Positions 43,971-52,530 of a DNA stretch of 64,000 nt are shown here, in pieces (the stretch's first letter is position 1; each line of letters starts with the position of its first letter). Origin of the DNA: Paenibacillus mendelii (GTDB lineage: Bacteria; Bacillota; Bacilli; Paenibacillales; Paenibacillaceae). The notes below the pieces were generated by a model. That model had not been told where the DNA came from. It did no database searches and was given only the letters and a program-made list of their open reading frames with translations. Made by a program: the position numbers and the translations under genes. Location: NCBI RefSeq assembly GCF_024498075.1, contig NZ_JANHOF010000011.1:155863-219862 (forward strand). The letters run 5' to 3'.

Positions 43971-46900
43971 TCATCCGGCCCAGACGTCTTTCACATATTG
44001 TCCCGCTGATTCCAATCCGGACAGCCAGGCGGCAGCATCTTCTGTATTCACGCCATGACGATCCCGATAGGAGCCGATCAACGTTTGTTCCACCTCCGGC
44101 GCCATCCGGGAGCCATCGCCGCAAATGTACATTCGAGCTCCTGCCTCAAGCAGAGTCAGCAGCATTTCCCCATCCTGCTTCAACAAATGCTGGACGTAAC
44201 ATTTCTCCTTACCCACCAATCTCGAGAAGGCGGTATGCAGGGTCACCAGACCCTCTTTCTCGGCCTCATCAAATTCCTCGCGGTAGAGGTAGTCGTGCTC
44301 CGGATTGCGGCAGCCGAAGTACAGATGAGCAGCACCCAGCTCCTGCCCTGCCTCGCGAAGCGCTTGTCTCGCTTGGATGAATCCCCTGAACGGAGCGACA
44401 CCCGTACCCGGTCCGATCATAATTATTGGTGTTGCCGGATCCCCCGGCAGTGCAAAGCCCGATTCAGAAGAACGAATAAACATCAATACCTCCGCACCTG
44501 TCCCTAATTGGGCCAAATAGTTGGAAGCAACGCCCCGATACTCTCCCTGACCGCTCCATGCACGGTCCCGAACGACACCGACCGTAATGCTTACCGTATT
44601 GCGGCTAACTTTCGGTGAGCTGGAAATCGAATAATATCTCGGCTTCAACGGAGGCAGGAGCTCTAGAAATCTCTCAAACGGCAGCTCGCAGGCTTCATAC
44701 TGTTCCAGCAGGTCAAGCATGGTGATCCGTTTGGCCCGCACGCCGGTCTGATAGGTCGCTTCCGCAAGCAGACCTTGCAGTTCTTTGACATGCGGAGGGC
44801 ATACCGTACAAGCGGCCATCTCCCGAATCTGAGCCCGTGTGGCCGGCTCCTGCAGTTCTATGCTGCGGGACAGCAGGTCGTCCAGACGGACAGGAACGCC
44901 AGTCGGCAAATGCGCACCGCTTCTTCCTTCCGCAGACAATATGAGGTGGGCGTCCGCATCCAGATTGAATCTATGGAGTACTCGTCGAACCAGCACAGCC
45001 GAATTGACCGGAAGGACCCCCAGATGATCTCCTTCGCGGTAACCCGTTCCCTCCGGTAGCGAGATTTCAATATGCTGCGTGATCCTTCCGCTGTCCGCAT
45101 GCTGCAGATTGCGGCTGTGAACGATGCGCCCGGTCACCGCTTGATAGGTTTCGGCCAGCGGAACGGCGGCCGCTCCCTGGACGAACTGGACGGACAAGGC
45201 ACTGAGCTTCGGCTGATTGTCCGCCATGACCGGCAATCCGAGCGTTTGCATCAGATCCGGCCATAAATGCTCCGTCCACTCATCGACTTCCCGCTCAAAG
45301 TCGCCGCTCGCATCGCTTTCGCCCCTCGGAAGCAATCGCTGCGCCCCTTTCACCGCAAGCTGCTCGTCAATCAAGCGAGGAATGCGCTGATACGTGCTTG
45401 CCCAGTTGTGGTCTCCGCAGCCGAATACCGCATAACGAACGCCCTGGATTTCGGATTCATCCGCAGTCTCCAGCCATTCCGTAAAAGCTTTAGCATTGGA
45501 AGGCGGCTGTCCGTTGTACGAGGCAGTAACAATCACTACGGCCCCTTCCTTCGGAAGCCTTCCGGCAAAGTCGTCCAGTGCGCCTACCTGGCTGTCGAAC
45601 CCTTGGCGCTTCGCAGCATCCGCCACCTCTCTGGCAATTCCCTCAGCCGTGCCCAAATTGGACCCGTACAAAGCAAGCAGCGGTGTATGATGAGCATTTG
45701 TCGCAGAAATATCGGACTTGGCGTATTCCCGCTTCTCCGATTCGGCTGATGCAGCCTTACCTCCTCCCGGAAACATGAGGGCGGTCGCGTCTTGACGGCT
45801 TCGAACTTTAATATGGAACCCTTCCGGCTTCAAAGTGAGCGTCTCCTTAACCTTCAGCTCATAGCGCTGGTCATCGATCAGTTCAAAATATTTGAGAACC
45901 AGGCCAAGCACCAAGGTTGCCTCCTGCAGCGCAAACTGCTGCCCGATGCAAGCGCGCTGTCCATTACCAAATGGTTTGTACGCGTCATGTGGCACCTTGC
46001 TCGGATCTTCGAAGCGCTCTGGTCTGAACGCCTCCACGTCGTCTCCCCACACGCGTGAGTCTCTATGCAGTCCCGGAATCAGGACCGTCACGCTGTCTCC
46101 TTTCTTGATCGGGTAGGTTCCGCCGATCGCCGTATCTTCTTTTGCATATAACGAGAAGGCAGGCGCCGTTGGCCATAATCGCAGCGACTCGCTGAGAACC
46201 ATGCGGACGTATTTGAGTTCCCTCACCTGATTGTAGGTCGGAACGGGATCTTTCAGAACGCGGTCCACTTCGCTGACCGCCTTATGTAAGGTCTCCGGAT
46301 TGTTCATCAAAAAGTAAATGGCAAAGGAAAGCAATCCGCTTGTCGTCTCATGCCCCGCGATAAGAAACGTGATCATCTGGTAACGGATGTTCTCATGATC
46401 GAGACGCTCGCCAGTATCGGGATCGATACCTTCCAGCATAAGCGCAAGCAAATCCCCTTCTTCACCGCCATGCTTCTTGCGGTCTTGAATGAGCTCATCC
46501 ACAAGGGAGAACATGGCATGTATGTCCGCATGAAACTGCCGTTTCTTTTTAATCATAAACATGTCTTGTATGCCCAGACGGTAAAGCTGGTTCATGCCCT
46601 CATCGAGCGCCCGCACCATGCTGCCGATAAAAGGATGATTGTCTTCGCGATAGAAGCTGTTAAACCGGTAATTAAATCCGCACAGGCCGATAGTATCCAG
46701 TGTCAGACGCGTCATGTCGGCAGGAACGTCAACGGTTTCGTCCGGATTGAGCCGAGCCCATTTCTGGATAAGCTGTATCGCGATATCCACCATTTTGGTG
46801 TGGTAGCCTTGCATCGCACGCTGGCTAAAGCTGGAGAGCAGGATGTTATGGGCTTTTTTCCAGTTTGGCTCCTGCGTAGCACTCGTAAACAAACCGTCAC

Positions 46901-47156
46901 CCGCGAAAGGACGGACATTCTGGAGCGGCGCCCAGATTCGTTTATCAAAACGCTTCTCGTCACACGCGTCCTTAACGTATTCATGGCCGGAGAGGTACAG
47001 CTCCCTGCGACCGCCGGGAAATTGAAATTGAAAGATCGGCCCGAGTTCCGAAGCGACCTTCACAAGCGATTGAATCGGTGCTGCGGAATCCAGTAGCGGC
47101 AGATTGCCCAGCGGCCCGTAGGTTTTAGGTTGAGGCACTTGCATCGTTTGTGTCAT
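43971..47156 (-). CDS. Self-sufficient cytochrome P450/NADPH reductase fusion (CYP102 type)
   Basis: About 1061 residues from ATG 47156, with GGAGGGAGA upstream; size and order match P450 BM3 and B. subtilis CypB/CypD. Heme domain: I-helix FLIAGHETTSGLL, ExxR in LSESLRLWPT, and heme-Cys loop FGNGQRACIGQQFA near residue 400. Then an FMN flavodoxin domain (LLALYGSNLGTAEGIAREVADAA) and FAD/NADPH reductase (RYYSISSSP, PIIMIGPGTGVAPFRGFIQARQ, YICGDGSRMAPEV). Hydroxylates fatty acids in known relatives. No fatR-like regulator adjacent. Confidence 0.95.
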   Translation of the reverse strand: MTQTMQVPQPKTYGPLGNLPLLDSAAPIQSLVKVASELGPIFQFQFPGGRRELYLSGHEYVKDACDEKRFDKRIWAPLQNVRPFAGDGLFTSATQEPNWKKAHNILLSSFSQRAMQGYHTKMVDIAIQLIQKWARLNPDETVDVPADMTRLTLDTIGLCGFNYRFNSFYREDNHPFIGSMVRALDEGMNQLYRLGIQDMFMIKKKRQFHADIHAMFSLVDELIQDRKKHGGEEGDLLALMLEGIDPDTGERLDHENIRYQMITFLIAGHETTSGLLSFAIYFLMNNPETLHKAVSEVDRVLKDPVPTYNQVRELKYVRMVLSESLRLWPTAPAFSLYAKEDTAIGGTYPIKKGDSVTVLIPGLHRDSRVWGDDVEAFRPERFEDPSKVPHDAYKPFGNGQRACIGQQFALQEATLVLGLVLKYFELIDDQRYELKVKETLTLKPEGFHIKVRSRQDATALMFPGGGKAASAESEKREYAKSDISATNAHHTPLLALYGSNLGTAEGIAREVADAAKRQGFDSQVGALDDFAGRLPKEGAVVIVTASYNGQPPSNAKAFTEWLETADESEIQGVRYAVFGCGDHNWASTYQRIPRLIDEQLAVKGAQRLLPRGESDASGDFEREVDEWTEHLWPDLMQTLGLPVMADNQPKLSALSVQFVQGAAAVPLAETYQAVTGRIVHSRNLQHADSGRITQHIEISLPEGTGYREGDHLGVLPVNSAVLVRRVLHRFNLDADAHLILSAEGRSGAHLPTGVPVRLDDLLSRSIELQEPATRAQIREMAACTVCPPHVKELQGLLAEATYQTGVRAKRITMLDLLEQYEACELPFERFLELLPPLKPRYYSISSSPKVSRNTVSITVGVVRDRAWSGQGEYRGVASNYLAQLGTGAEVLMFIRSSESGFALPGDPATPIIMIGPGTGVAPFRGFIQARQALREAGQELGAAHLYFGCRNPEHDYLYREEFDEAEKEGLVTLHTAFSRLVGKEKCYVQHLLKQDGEMLLTLLEAGARMYICGDGSRMAPEVEQTLIGSYRDRHGVNTEDAAAWLSGLESAGQYVKDVWAG

Positions 47157-47235
47157 GCGATCTCCCTCCATAATCCATGTCTTCTCTGTAAGCGGCCCTT
47201 CGTTTGGGCGGGATGGTTCTCTTCTCAGTACCAAT

Positions 47236-47258
47236 TGACCAATATCGTAATATGGTCA
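47236..47258. promoter_or_regulatory. Palindromic candidate operator upstream of the P450 gene
   Basis: TGACCA-N11-TGGTCA with further internal symmetry (ATAT on both sides), 80 bases before the P450 start. Spacing suits a TetR-type dimer, but no such gene is next to it. Confidence 0.5.
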
Positions 47259-47674
47259 TTTTACGGTATAAAAGGAGGATTGGACGGCGGCATCGTTTAT
47301 TTCTACTTACCATGTGTCTTATCCTAGCCTTTACCCTACCACGATATGAATGTAACGCATATCAGCCGGAGGTCCATAATTGTTTGGGCTAGTTGTGGCT
47401 TCGTTTATTACTTTTCAACTAGAGATGGATCGTCTGTTGAACCTATAGGACTATAAAAAATAGGCCAACCAGAATGAATGGGTCGACCTAGTTCCTTAAT
47501 CTGTATTCTATATTCTGCTTTCTGTATCCCCAAACGGCCCATTAGCAATGATCAAGGTAATTAAGCAGGCGTTTCATTTGTTGTATACCCTCGCATGATC
47601 CTAGGAATACTCGGAAACTTAGCTTGAAAAACAGTCAGGAAGAGAGCTTCTCTTCCCGCCCATTCAAATCTCTA
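47259..47674. other. Intergenic region of 416 bp
   Basis: No gene recognised. Contains the P450 upstream region and the 3' side of the flavoprotein gene; no strong terminator seen. Confidence 0.5.
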
Positions 47675-49078
47675 TTAGCTGCAGCAAGAAGAATTTGTTG
47701 TTGGAATGGTTGAACAGGAGCTTTCATCTTTCTTCATTGGCGAATTATTTATACGACATACTCCAGTTTCAGGTAAATCAAGCTCAACTTTAAGAGCAGC
47801 TTCATAATCACCCGCAAGATAAGCAACAACAGACCTTACTTGTTCATATCCGGTTGCCATAAGGAATGTTGGAGCGCGACCATAACTCTTCATCCCTACG
47901 ATGTAAAGGTCTTTTTCTGAATGCCGCAGTTCCCTTTCTCCGTGAGGTCGAACCGTTCCACAACTATGAACATTAGGGTCGATAAGCGGAGCAAGAGTCT
48001 CTACGCTTTCTGTGGCTTGATCAATGCTTAGTCGTAGTTCTCGCAAGAATGAAAAATCCGGTCGACTTCCTGTATTGACTATAATTTCATCAATCCCTGG
48101 TAAATCACTACTTCCCTCCCTATTTTTACCGCTTATTATCATTTTCCCATCTGTTCGACTTATCTTTTGGATTTTAAATGGAGTAACAACCTGAATTTGT
48201 TTAGAGTTAACCAATTGGTGAATACGGCTGCCTAACTCTCCCCTAGCTTCAAGTTGATCATTCGCTTCTCCGCCATAGGCGTCCTCTACCCTGTTCTTTC
48301 TCATGATCCACACGATATTCATATCAGGATCAGTCTCTTTTAACTGAGCAAGATCTAACAATGTATTTAAAGCAGAGTGCCCTCCACCGACTACAGCTAT
48401 ACTTTTGCCTAGATACCTTTCCTTGTCTTTACCTTGAATATTTGGGATACCATAATAAATATGTTCACTCAGTGATCGTTCTTCATTCGTCAGGACACCA
48501 CTTGCATAGAGGGGATTCGAGTGTCCCCACGTTCCAGAAGCATCGATTACTGCTCTTGCTTCATAGCGCTGCGTAGTATTATTTACTTCTGCATAAATAA
48601 CGAAAGGATTGTGCTCTCGAAGATCTGATTTCATTTTGTCTGTGTCTTTTCTGCTAATCGCTAGTACCTTAGTATTTAAAATAAGATGGGATTTAATCTC
48701 CGGAAGATCAGCTAATGGAAGCAAATATTGCTCGATTAACTCTTGTCCCGAAGGCAATTCATCAGGAGCAGGCGCACTCCAACCATGTTTGGTTAATAAT
48801 CTTTCCGCTGCTTTATCTACATTGTATTGCCATGGTGAAAACAATCGAACATGTCCCCAATCCGAAATGTTATGTCCTACTTGTGAGCCTGATTCTAAGA
48901 GTATGAAATTCTCACCGCGTTCCGTTAAATTTGCTGCTGCGGCTAAGCCTATCGGACCGGCACCAATGATTGCTACAGGTAAATGATTCGATTTGCCTTG
49001 TGGTTGCATATTTATTTCTTGCGTAAGGTGAGGCGATCCACAACAAGAGCTTGTTTGTTTAAGTTCAATCTTTTTCAT
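47675..49078 (-). CDS. FAD/NAD(P)-binding flavoprotein, ArsO-like, with Cys-rich termini
   Basis: About 467 residues from ATG 49078, eight bases after GGAGG. Class B monooxygenase/thioredoxin-reductase-like: VAIIGAGPIGLAAAANL (FAD), SIAVVGGGHSALNTLLDLA (NAD(P)), and IVNTGSRPDF, FLMATGYEQVRSVVAYL near the end. Unusual: Cys pair at the start (TSSCCGSPHL) and a Cys pair at the very end (SSCSTIPTTNSSCCS). Related flavoproteins occur in arsenic-resistance clusters; the Cys tails suggest binding of a soft metal(loid). A MarR gene with Cys pairs lies directly upstream with shared operators. Confidence 0.78.
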   Translation of the reverse strand: MKKIELKQTSSCCGSPHLTQEINMQPQGKSNHLPVAIIGAGPIGLAAAANLTERGENFILLESGSQVGHNISDWGHVRLFSPWQYNVDKAAERLLTKHGWSAPAPDELPSGQELIEQYLLPLADLPEIKSHLILNTKVLAISRKDTDKMKSDLREHNPFVIYAEVNNTTQRYEARAVIDASGTWGHSNPLYASGVLTNEERSLSEHIYYGIPNIQGKDKERYLGKSIAVVGGGHSALNTLLDLAQLKETDPDMNIVWIMRKNRVEDAYGGEANDQLEARGELGSRIHQLVNSKQIQVVTPFKIQKISRTDGKMIISGKNREGSSDLPGIDEIIVNTGSRPDFSFLRELRLSIDQATESVETLAPLIDPNVHSCGTVRPHGERELRHSEKDLYIVGMKSYGRAPTFLMATGYEQVRSVVAYLAGDYEAALKVELDLPETGVCRINNSPMKKDESSCSTIPTTNSSCCS

Positions 49079-49245
49079 AATAATTTCCTCCAGTTTCAAT
49101 TCTTATTATTTTTTCTTCTTTATCTTTAGTCTGAAAACAATGTAATGTTATAAGCTCGATTTGATCTGTCGTTATATCCATTATCGTCATCGGATATTTC
49201 TCCTTTATGAATCCATCGTGATTTTATGTTTTGCGGCTCCTCATT

Positions 49246-49262
49246 ACTTGTAATTTGCAAGT
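49246..49262. promoter_or_regulatory. MarR-type operator upstream of the flavoprotein gene
   Basis: ACTTGTAATTTGCAAGT, a near-perfect 17-bp palindrome between the MarR gene and the flavoprotein; 15 of 17 bases identical to the site at 49779-49795. Confidence 0.7.
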
Positions 49263-49293
49263 TATGTAGAAAATAATTGGAGCAATGATGACA

Positions 49294-49752
49294 TCACCCC
49301 ATAGGTGTACAGCACATTTTGGACTTCAGCATACTATCGTTGAGCAGCTTTAAGGATCGCATCACAGTTTCTTTTTCGAAATCATTCATAAATGAGAAAA
49401 CTTCTTCTAGATAATCGTTCATCATTTGATCGATTGCACCTGTGACAAATGTACCTTCAACCGTTAAGCTTAGTATATATACTCTTCGATCTTCAGGCAG
49501 AGGTGTCTTTTTAACAAGTTTCTTCTTAATTAATGTTTGAACTTGTCTGCTGAATGTTGTGATATCCATTCCAAGTGTGTCTGCAACCTGCTGCATGGAT
49601 GGTTGATGTTGACGAGCGATTTCGTAAAGAATATGACTTTGAATCAAGGAAATATCGTTGTTCCCTATGCTGCAGCAGTTTTTATTAAGTAATCCAAAGC
49701 GCCGCGCCATGATTTGTAGTAATTCTCTAGGTTCGTGTTCCATCGCTTTCAC
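49294..49752 (-). CDS. MarR-family regulator with two Cys pairs
   Basis: 152 residues. HTH: QHQPSMQQVADTLGMDITTFSRQVQTLIKKKLVKKTPLPEDRRVYILSLT, typical MarR wing. Cys pairs NKNCCS near residue 26 and SKMCCTPMG at the C-terminus could be brought together to bind a thiophilic metal or metalloid or act as a redox switch. Palindromic sites precede both this gene and the flavoprotein, implying autoregulation and joint control. Confidence 0.85.
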   Translation of the reverse strand: MKAMEHEPRELLQIMARRFGLLNKNCCSIGNNDISLIQSHILYEIARQHQPSMQQVADTLGMDITTFSRQVQTLIKKKLVKKTPLPEDRRVYILSLTVEGTFVTGAIDQMMNDYLEEVFSFMNDFEKETVMRSLKLLNDSMLKSKMCCTPMG

Positions 49753-49778
49753 CTCTCGTTATTAGTTATACAGCTTAT

Positions 49779-49795
49779 ATTTGCAATTTGCAAGT
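49779..49795. promoter_or_regulatory. MarR-type operator upstream of the MarR gene
   Basis: ATTTGCAATTTGCAAGT, 27 bases before the marR start; near copy of 49246-49262. Confidence 0.7.
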
Positions 49796-49829
49796 TATAT
49801 TTTCTCAAGAATGTTTAGAATTCCTGTAA

Positions 49830-49950
49830 AACGAATGATTGGCAAGGCGATGCCGCCGAGCAGCTCGACAGCCTCCTCGATCCGTAGCCGGTTCAGGTAA
49901 TCGAATGGCGATATGTTCAGCGCAACTCCCATGTACCGCCCGGTTTCATT
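49830..49950 (-). pseudogene. AraC-family HTH fragment
   Basis: A minus-strand frame reads MGVALNISPFDYLNRLRIEEAVELLGGIALPI, the linker region of an AraC C-terminal domain (.SPFDYLNRLRIE.A..LL). Both ends are missing; IS231-like DNA begins 40 bases to the right. Confidence 0.6.
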
Positions 49951-50106
49951 TCAAACTTCTGAAAAGTCGTCGTGAAAGGGGTCACCTCACATGCCCATCA
50001 AGCTAAGAAAAGCGAAAGATGAAAAGGGAGTAATAACATAGAGGAATCTTGGTATGTGGAAAAGGATGGCACACCAAACAAGCCTAGATAGGCTTGTTTT
50101 TAAAAA

Positions 50107-51540
50107 TTAAGCTACCTTTGCATTCGAAATGGTATACTCATAAACAACACCCAATATGTCAAAGATCGTCTTTTTCTTGTATCGATGAGATTTTCGCCCA
50201 TTTTTTCCTAGCAGATGGAATAGGCGAAGGAGGATCTTTGTATATGCTTGGGTGTTTTGTTGTTGTATGGCTTGGTGGAACAGAGGAAAATAGGTTTGGA
50301 TCGTATAAAAAGCTTTATATTCACTTAACTCTTTTTGTTTTTCTCGTAACAACAACTCTCGCATCCGAAACAAGGTAGACGAGCAAATAAGGATGGCAAT
50401 GAGTTGTCCATACAGATGACATTCCAATCTCTCCCGTTTCACATCCTTGCATCGATCCATTTGAAAAAAAGATTTCCATGTTTTGAATACGATCTCCACC
50501 TGCCACCGCAAGGAATAGAGATCGTGAACATGTTCTTTGGGAACGATCTCCCAAGCAATATTGGTGATATATACGTTGATTTCCGTTAACCGCTTGCTCT
50601 TATCCGAATACTTCATCCCTTTTTTCTTCTCTTTGTAAGCCTGATCTTTTCGTCTTTTCTTTACTTGAACTTCGGTAAGCCGATACAAAATGACTCGAGC
50701 GGGTAGCTTTTGGTATCTTCCGATATACGTATCCCGAACCTCCACCGTTTCTCCAGGCTGCATGCCATGCATGATTTCCTCCAAATCCAGGGGAAGATAT
50801 TCGGTTTGTTTCTTGATCGTTCCATCTTGGAAAAACGCAGGTTCTGAATTTTTTTGATAGATTCGGTTATTTAGCTTTAAACGAGAGACATACGAAACAC
50901 CTCGCTGATCCATCTGATCCAAGTCTTCTAACGAGAAGTAGCCTAAGTCTCGTATGCACAAGTCTCCAGGTCGAAGGGTAGATAAGCAAGTGGTACCAAA
51001 AGTTTTGTCGTTCTTTTTCCCAGCCCCTATGTCCATATTCAAGAACTGTCCACTGTGTAAGTCGTATTCCAGTTGGATTTTCACTCCAGCCGTATGGCCA
51101 CAGCCACCTGCTCCCGGATAATGTTCGGTCAAAGAGTCTGGAACTTGAAACGTGGTAGAATCCAAGATACGAATCCGTAAAAAGTGGTTCTGATAAACAC
51201 TTGGGATGCTACTGGATGAACCTAATTCTATTTTCAGTAGACGGGCAAAAAGTTCCCGAAGAAAGGCGACTGCTTTTTCGTTCAGACGTTGATTCAGCCC
51301 TTCGGGGCTCATGCTGATCTCTGTTGTGGCTTCTAGTTCACTACATAGTTGAGTGAGCGAGGTACTCGCTAGATTGTGACTCAACCAAACACACAAGGTC
51401 ACCAGTTCTTGTCCCCGATATTTGCTCGTTCGTCTTACAAATTCAGTTGTTCTAGCCAACCGTTCGACTTCTGTAGGAGAAAGATATTTTTGCAATACCT
51501 GTGAAAACAAATGAAGTTCCTCTTTGGTGGTTACCTTCAC
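50107..51540 (-). CDS. IS231-like transposase (IS4 family)
   Basis: 477 residues, the IS231 length (478). DDE motifs: Asp in RILDSTTFQVPD, Asp in CIRDLGYFSLED, and the Y(2)R(3)E(6)K signature YSLRWQVEIVFKTWKS. GAAAGGATGG upstream of ATG 51540. Reads complete, so may be active, but its promoter/leader is displaced by the Tn3-type insertion ending at 51577, only 37 bases upstream. Terminator AAGCCTA/TAGGCTTG follows at 50078-50096. Confidence 0.95.
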   Translation of the reverse strand: MKVTTKEELHLFSQVLQKYLSPTEVERLARTTEFVRRTSKYRGQELVTLCVWLSHNLASTSLTQLCSELEATTEISMSPEGLNQRLNEKAVAFLRELFARLLKIELGSSSSIPSVYQNHFLRIRILDSTTFQVPDSLTEHYPGAGGCGHTAGVKIQLEYDLHSGQFLNMDIGAGKKNDKTFGTTCLSTLRPGDLCIRDLGYFSLEDLDQMDQRGVSYVSRLKLNNRIYQKNSEPAFFQDGTIKKQTEYLPLDLEEIMHGMQPGETVEVRDTYIGRYQKLPARVILYRLTEVQVKKRRKDQAYKEKKKGMKYSDKSKRLTEINVYITNIAWEIVPKEHVHDLYSLRWQVEIVFKTWKSFFQMDRCKDVKRERLECHLYGQLIAILICSSTLFRMRELLLREKQKELSEYKAFYTIQTYFPLFHQAIQQQNTQAYTKILLRLFHLLGKNGRKSHRYKKKTIFDILGVVYEYTISNAKVA

Positions 51541-51576
51541 AGAAAAACGCCATCCTTTCTTTTTTATAATCCTAAA

Positions 51577-51614
51577 GGCCCAGTGACAGGGTTGCTGCTC
51601 TAGTCCGCAGGATT
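51577..51614. repeat. Left 38-bp terminal inverted repeat of the Tn3-type unit
   Basis: Begins GGCCCAGTGACAGGG and ends GCAGGATT inward; exact complement of 55214-55251. Confidence 0.9.
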
Positions 51615-51652
51615 ATTTACTAAATATGTAAAGCGAAGAACCAGCCCTTTAT

Positions 51653-51817
51653 TTAAAGCTGGTTCAGCTTATCTAGCATGGCTTTCCGATTAGGATTAGT
51701 ATAAAGCAGAGTGGTATGGATGTTACTATGTCCCGCGATGGATGCCACTTCATGTACATTTAATCCCTTTTCTAATGCATTGGAGCAAAAGAAATGTCGT
51801 AGATCGTGAGGAGAAAA
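51653..51817 (-). pseudogene. TnpI-like tyrosine recombinase, C-terminal fragment
   Basis: KPFSPHDLRHFFCSNALEKGLN, VHEVASIAGHSNIHTTLLYTNPN and LDKLNQL* give the HxxR and GH motifs and the active-site Tyr of the family of TnpI resolvases carried by Tn4430-like transposons. Cut at 51817, exactly where the second type of Tn3 inverted repeat starts. The hairpin AACCAGC/GCTGGTT (51639-51664) acts as its terminator. Confidence 0.8.
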
Positions 51818-51855
51818 GGGTTTAGGGAGCAACCGAACAAAAAAACCGGAATAAG
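51818..51855. repeat. 38-bp Tn3-like terminal repeat, second type
   Basis: Starts GGGTTTAGGGAGCAACCG and ends GGAATAAG, the GGG...TAAG form of classical Tn3 ends. Adjacent to the transposase end at 51901. Near-copy in the same orientation at 55024-55061. Confidence 0.75.
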
Positions 51856-51900
51856 CGTTACTGGCAATAAAAAAAGAACAGCGAATGTAAAATCACTGTT

Positions 51901-52190
51901 CTAGTCCTGTATCAGACTGCGTAGATTCCCATTCACAACCTCATCAGGCAAAGTAAAAGAATATCTGCCCACGTTATTAATATGTTCATGACCGAGAGGA
52001 GAGAGACGTTGAACGTCCGACTCTTCGACCTGTTCTCCCATTTCGGAAATAAGAGTCAATATAGCCTCGATGTATCTGGTGTTCCAAACGACAATAGCAT
52101 TTACCACCAATCCCAAGGCTCCCAGCTGATCCTCTTGTCCTTCTCGATATTTTTGATAAAGTTCTCCCCGTTTCCCATAACAAAAGGAGC
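51901..52190 (-). pseudogene. Tn3-family transposase, C-terminal fragment
   Basis: YGKRGELYQKYREGQEDQLGALGLVVNAIVVWNTRYIEAIL, RLSPLGHEHINNVGRYSFTLPDEVVNGNLRSL is the highly conserved TnpA end, including the catalytic-Glu region. It ends 46 bases from the repeat at 51855, as expected for tnpA. Beyond ~52190 the frame is antisense of an RT fragment. Hairpin AGAACAG/CTGTTCT at its end. Confidence 0.9.
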
Positions 52191-52365
52191 AAAAGTGAAT
52201 CTCGTTCGCTATTGTGATGACTTCGTCATCACCGGAAAGTCCAAAGAAATCTTGGAAAAAGAAGTAACACCACTCGTTCAAGAATTTCTGACAGAACGGG
52301 GTCTTAGGCTTTCACAGGAAAAAACACAAATCACTCCCATCGAAGATGGATTTGACTTCTGGCCT
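52185..52365 (+). pseudogene. Group II intron reverse transcriptase fragment
   Basis: VNLVRYCDDFVITGKSKEILEKEV, VQEFLTERGLRLSQEKTQITPIEDGFDF: the RT active-site block (Y.DD, here YCDD) of LtrA-like proteins. About 60 residues, both ends missing; followed by a perfect hairpin CGCTGTGCC-GCA-GGCACAGCG at 52374-52394. Confidence 0.85.
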
Positions 52366-52530
52366 CATCGGGGCGCTGTGCCGCAGGCACAGCGCGGGGA
52401 GAAGCTGTACTCGTTTTTTCGTCAGCGACCAGCTACCTCCCCCCCTTGACGATCCACACTATCTACGTTCCGTTTACAAGTCCGTTTTGCCCCCTCCACC
52501 CATCTTCCCTTGTTGCTCTCCAATCCCTCT

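Noticed and set aside
46350..47096. 248-residue plus-strand ORF
   Set aside because: Antisense to the P450 heme domain, whose motifs are complete on the other strand.
52185..52449. Functional group II intron
   Set aside because: Only about 60 residues of the RT remain and no ribozyme domain V/VI could be placed.
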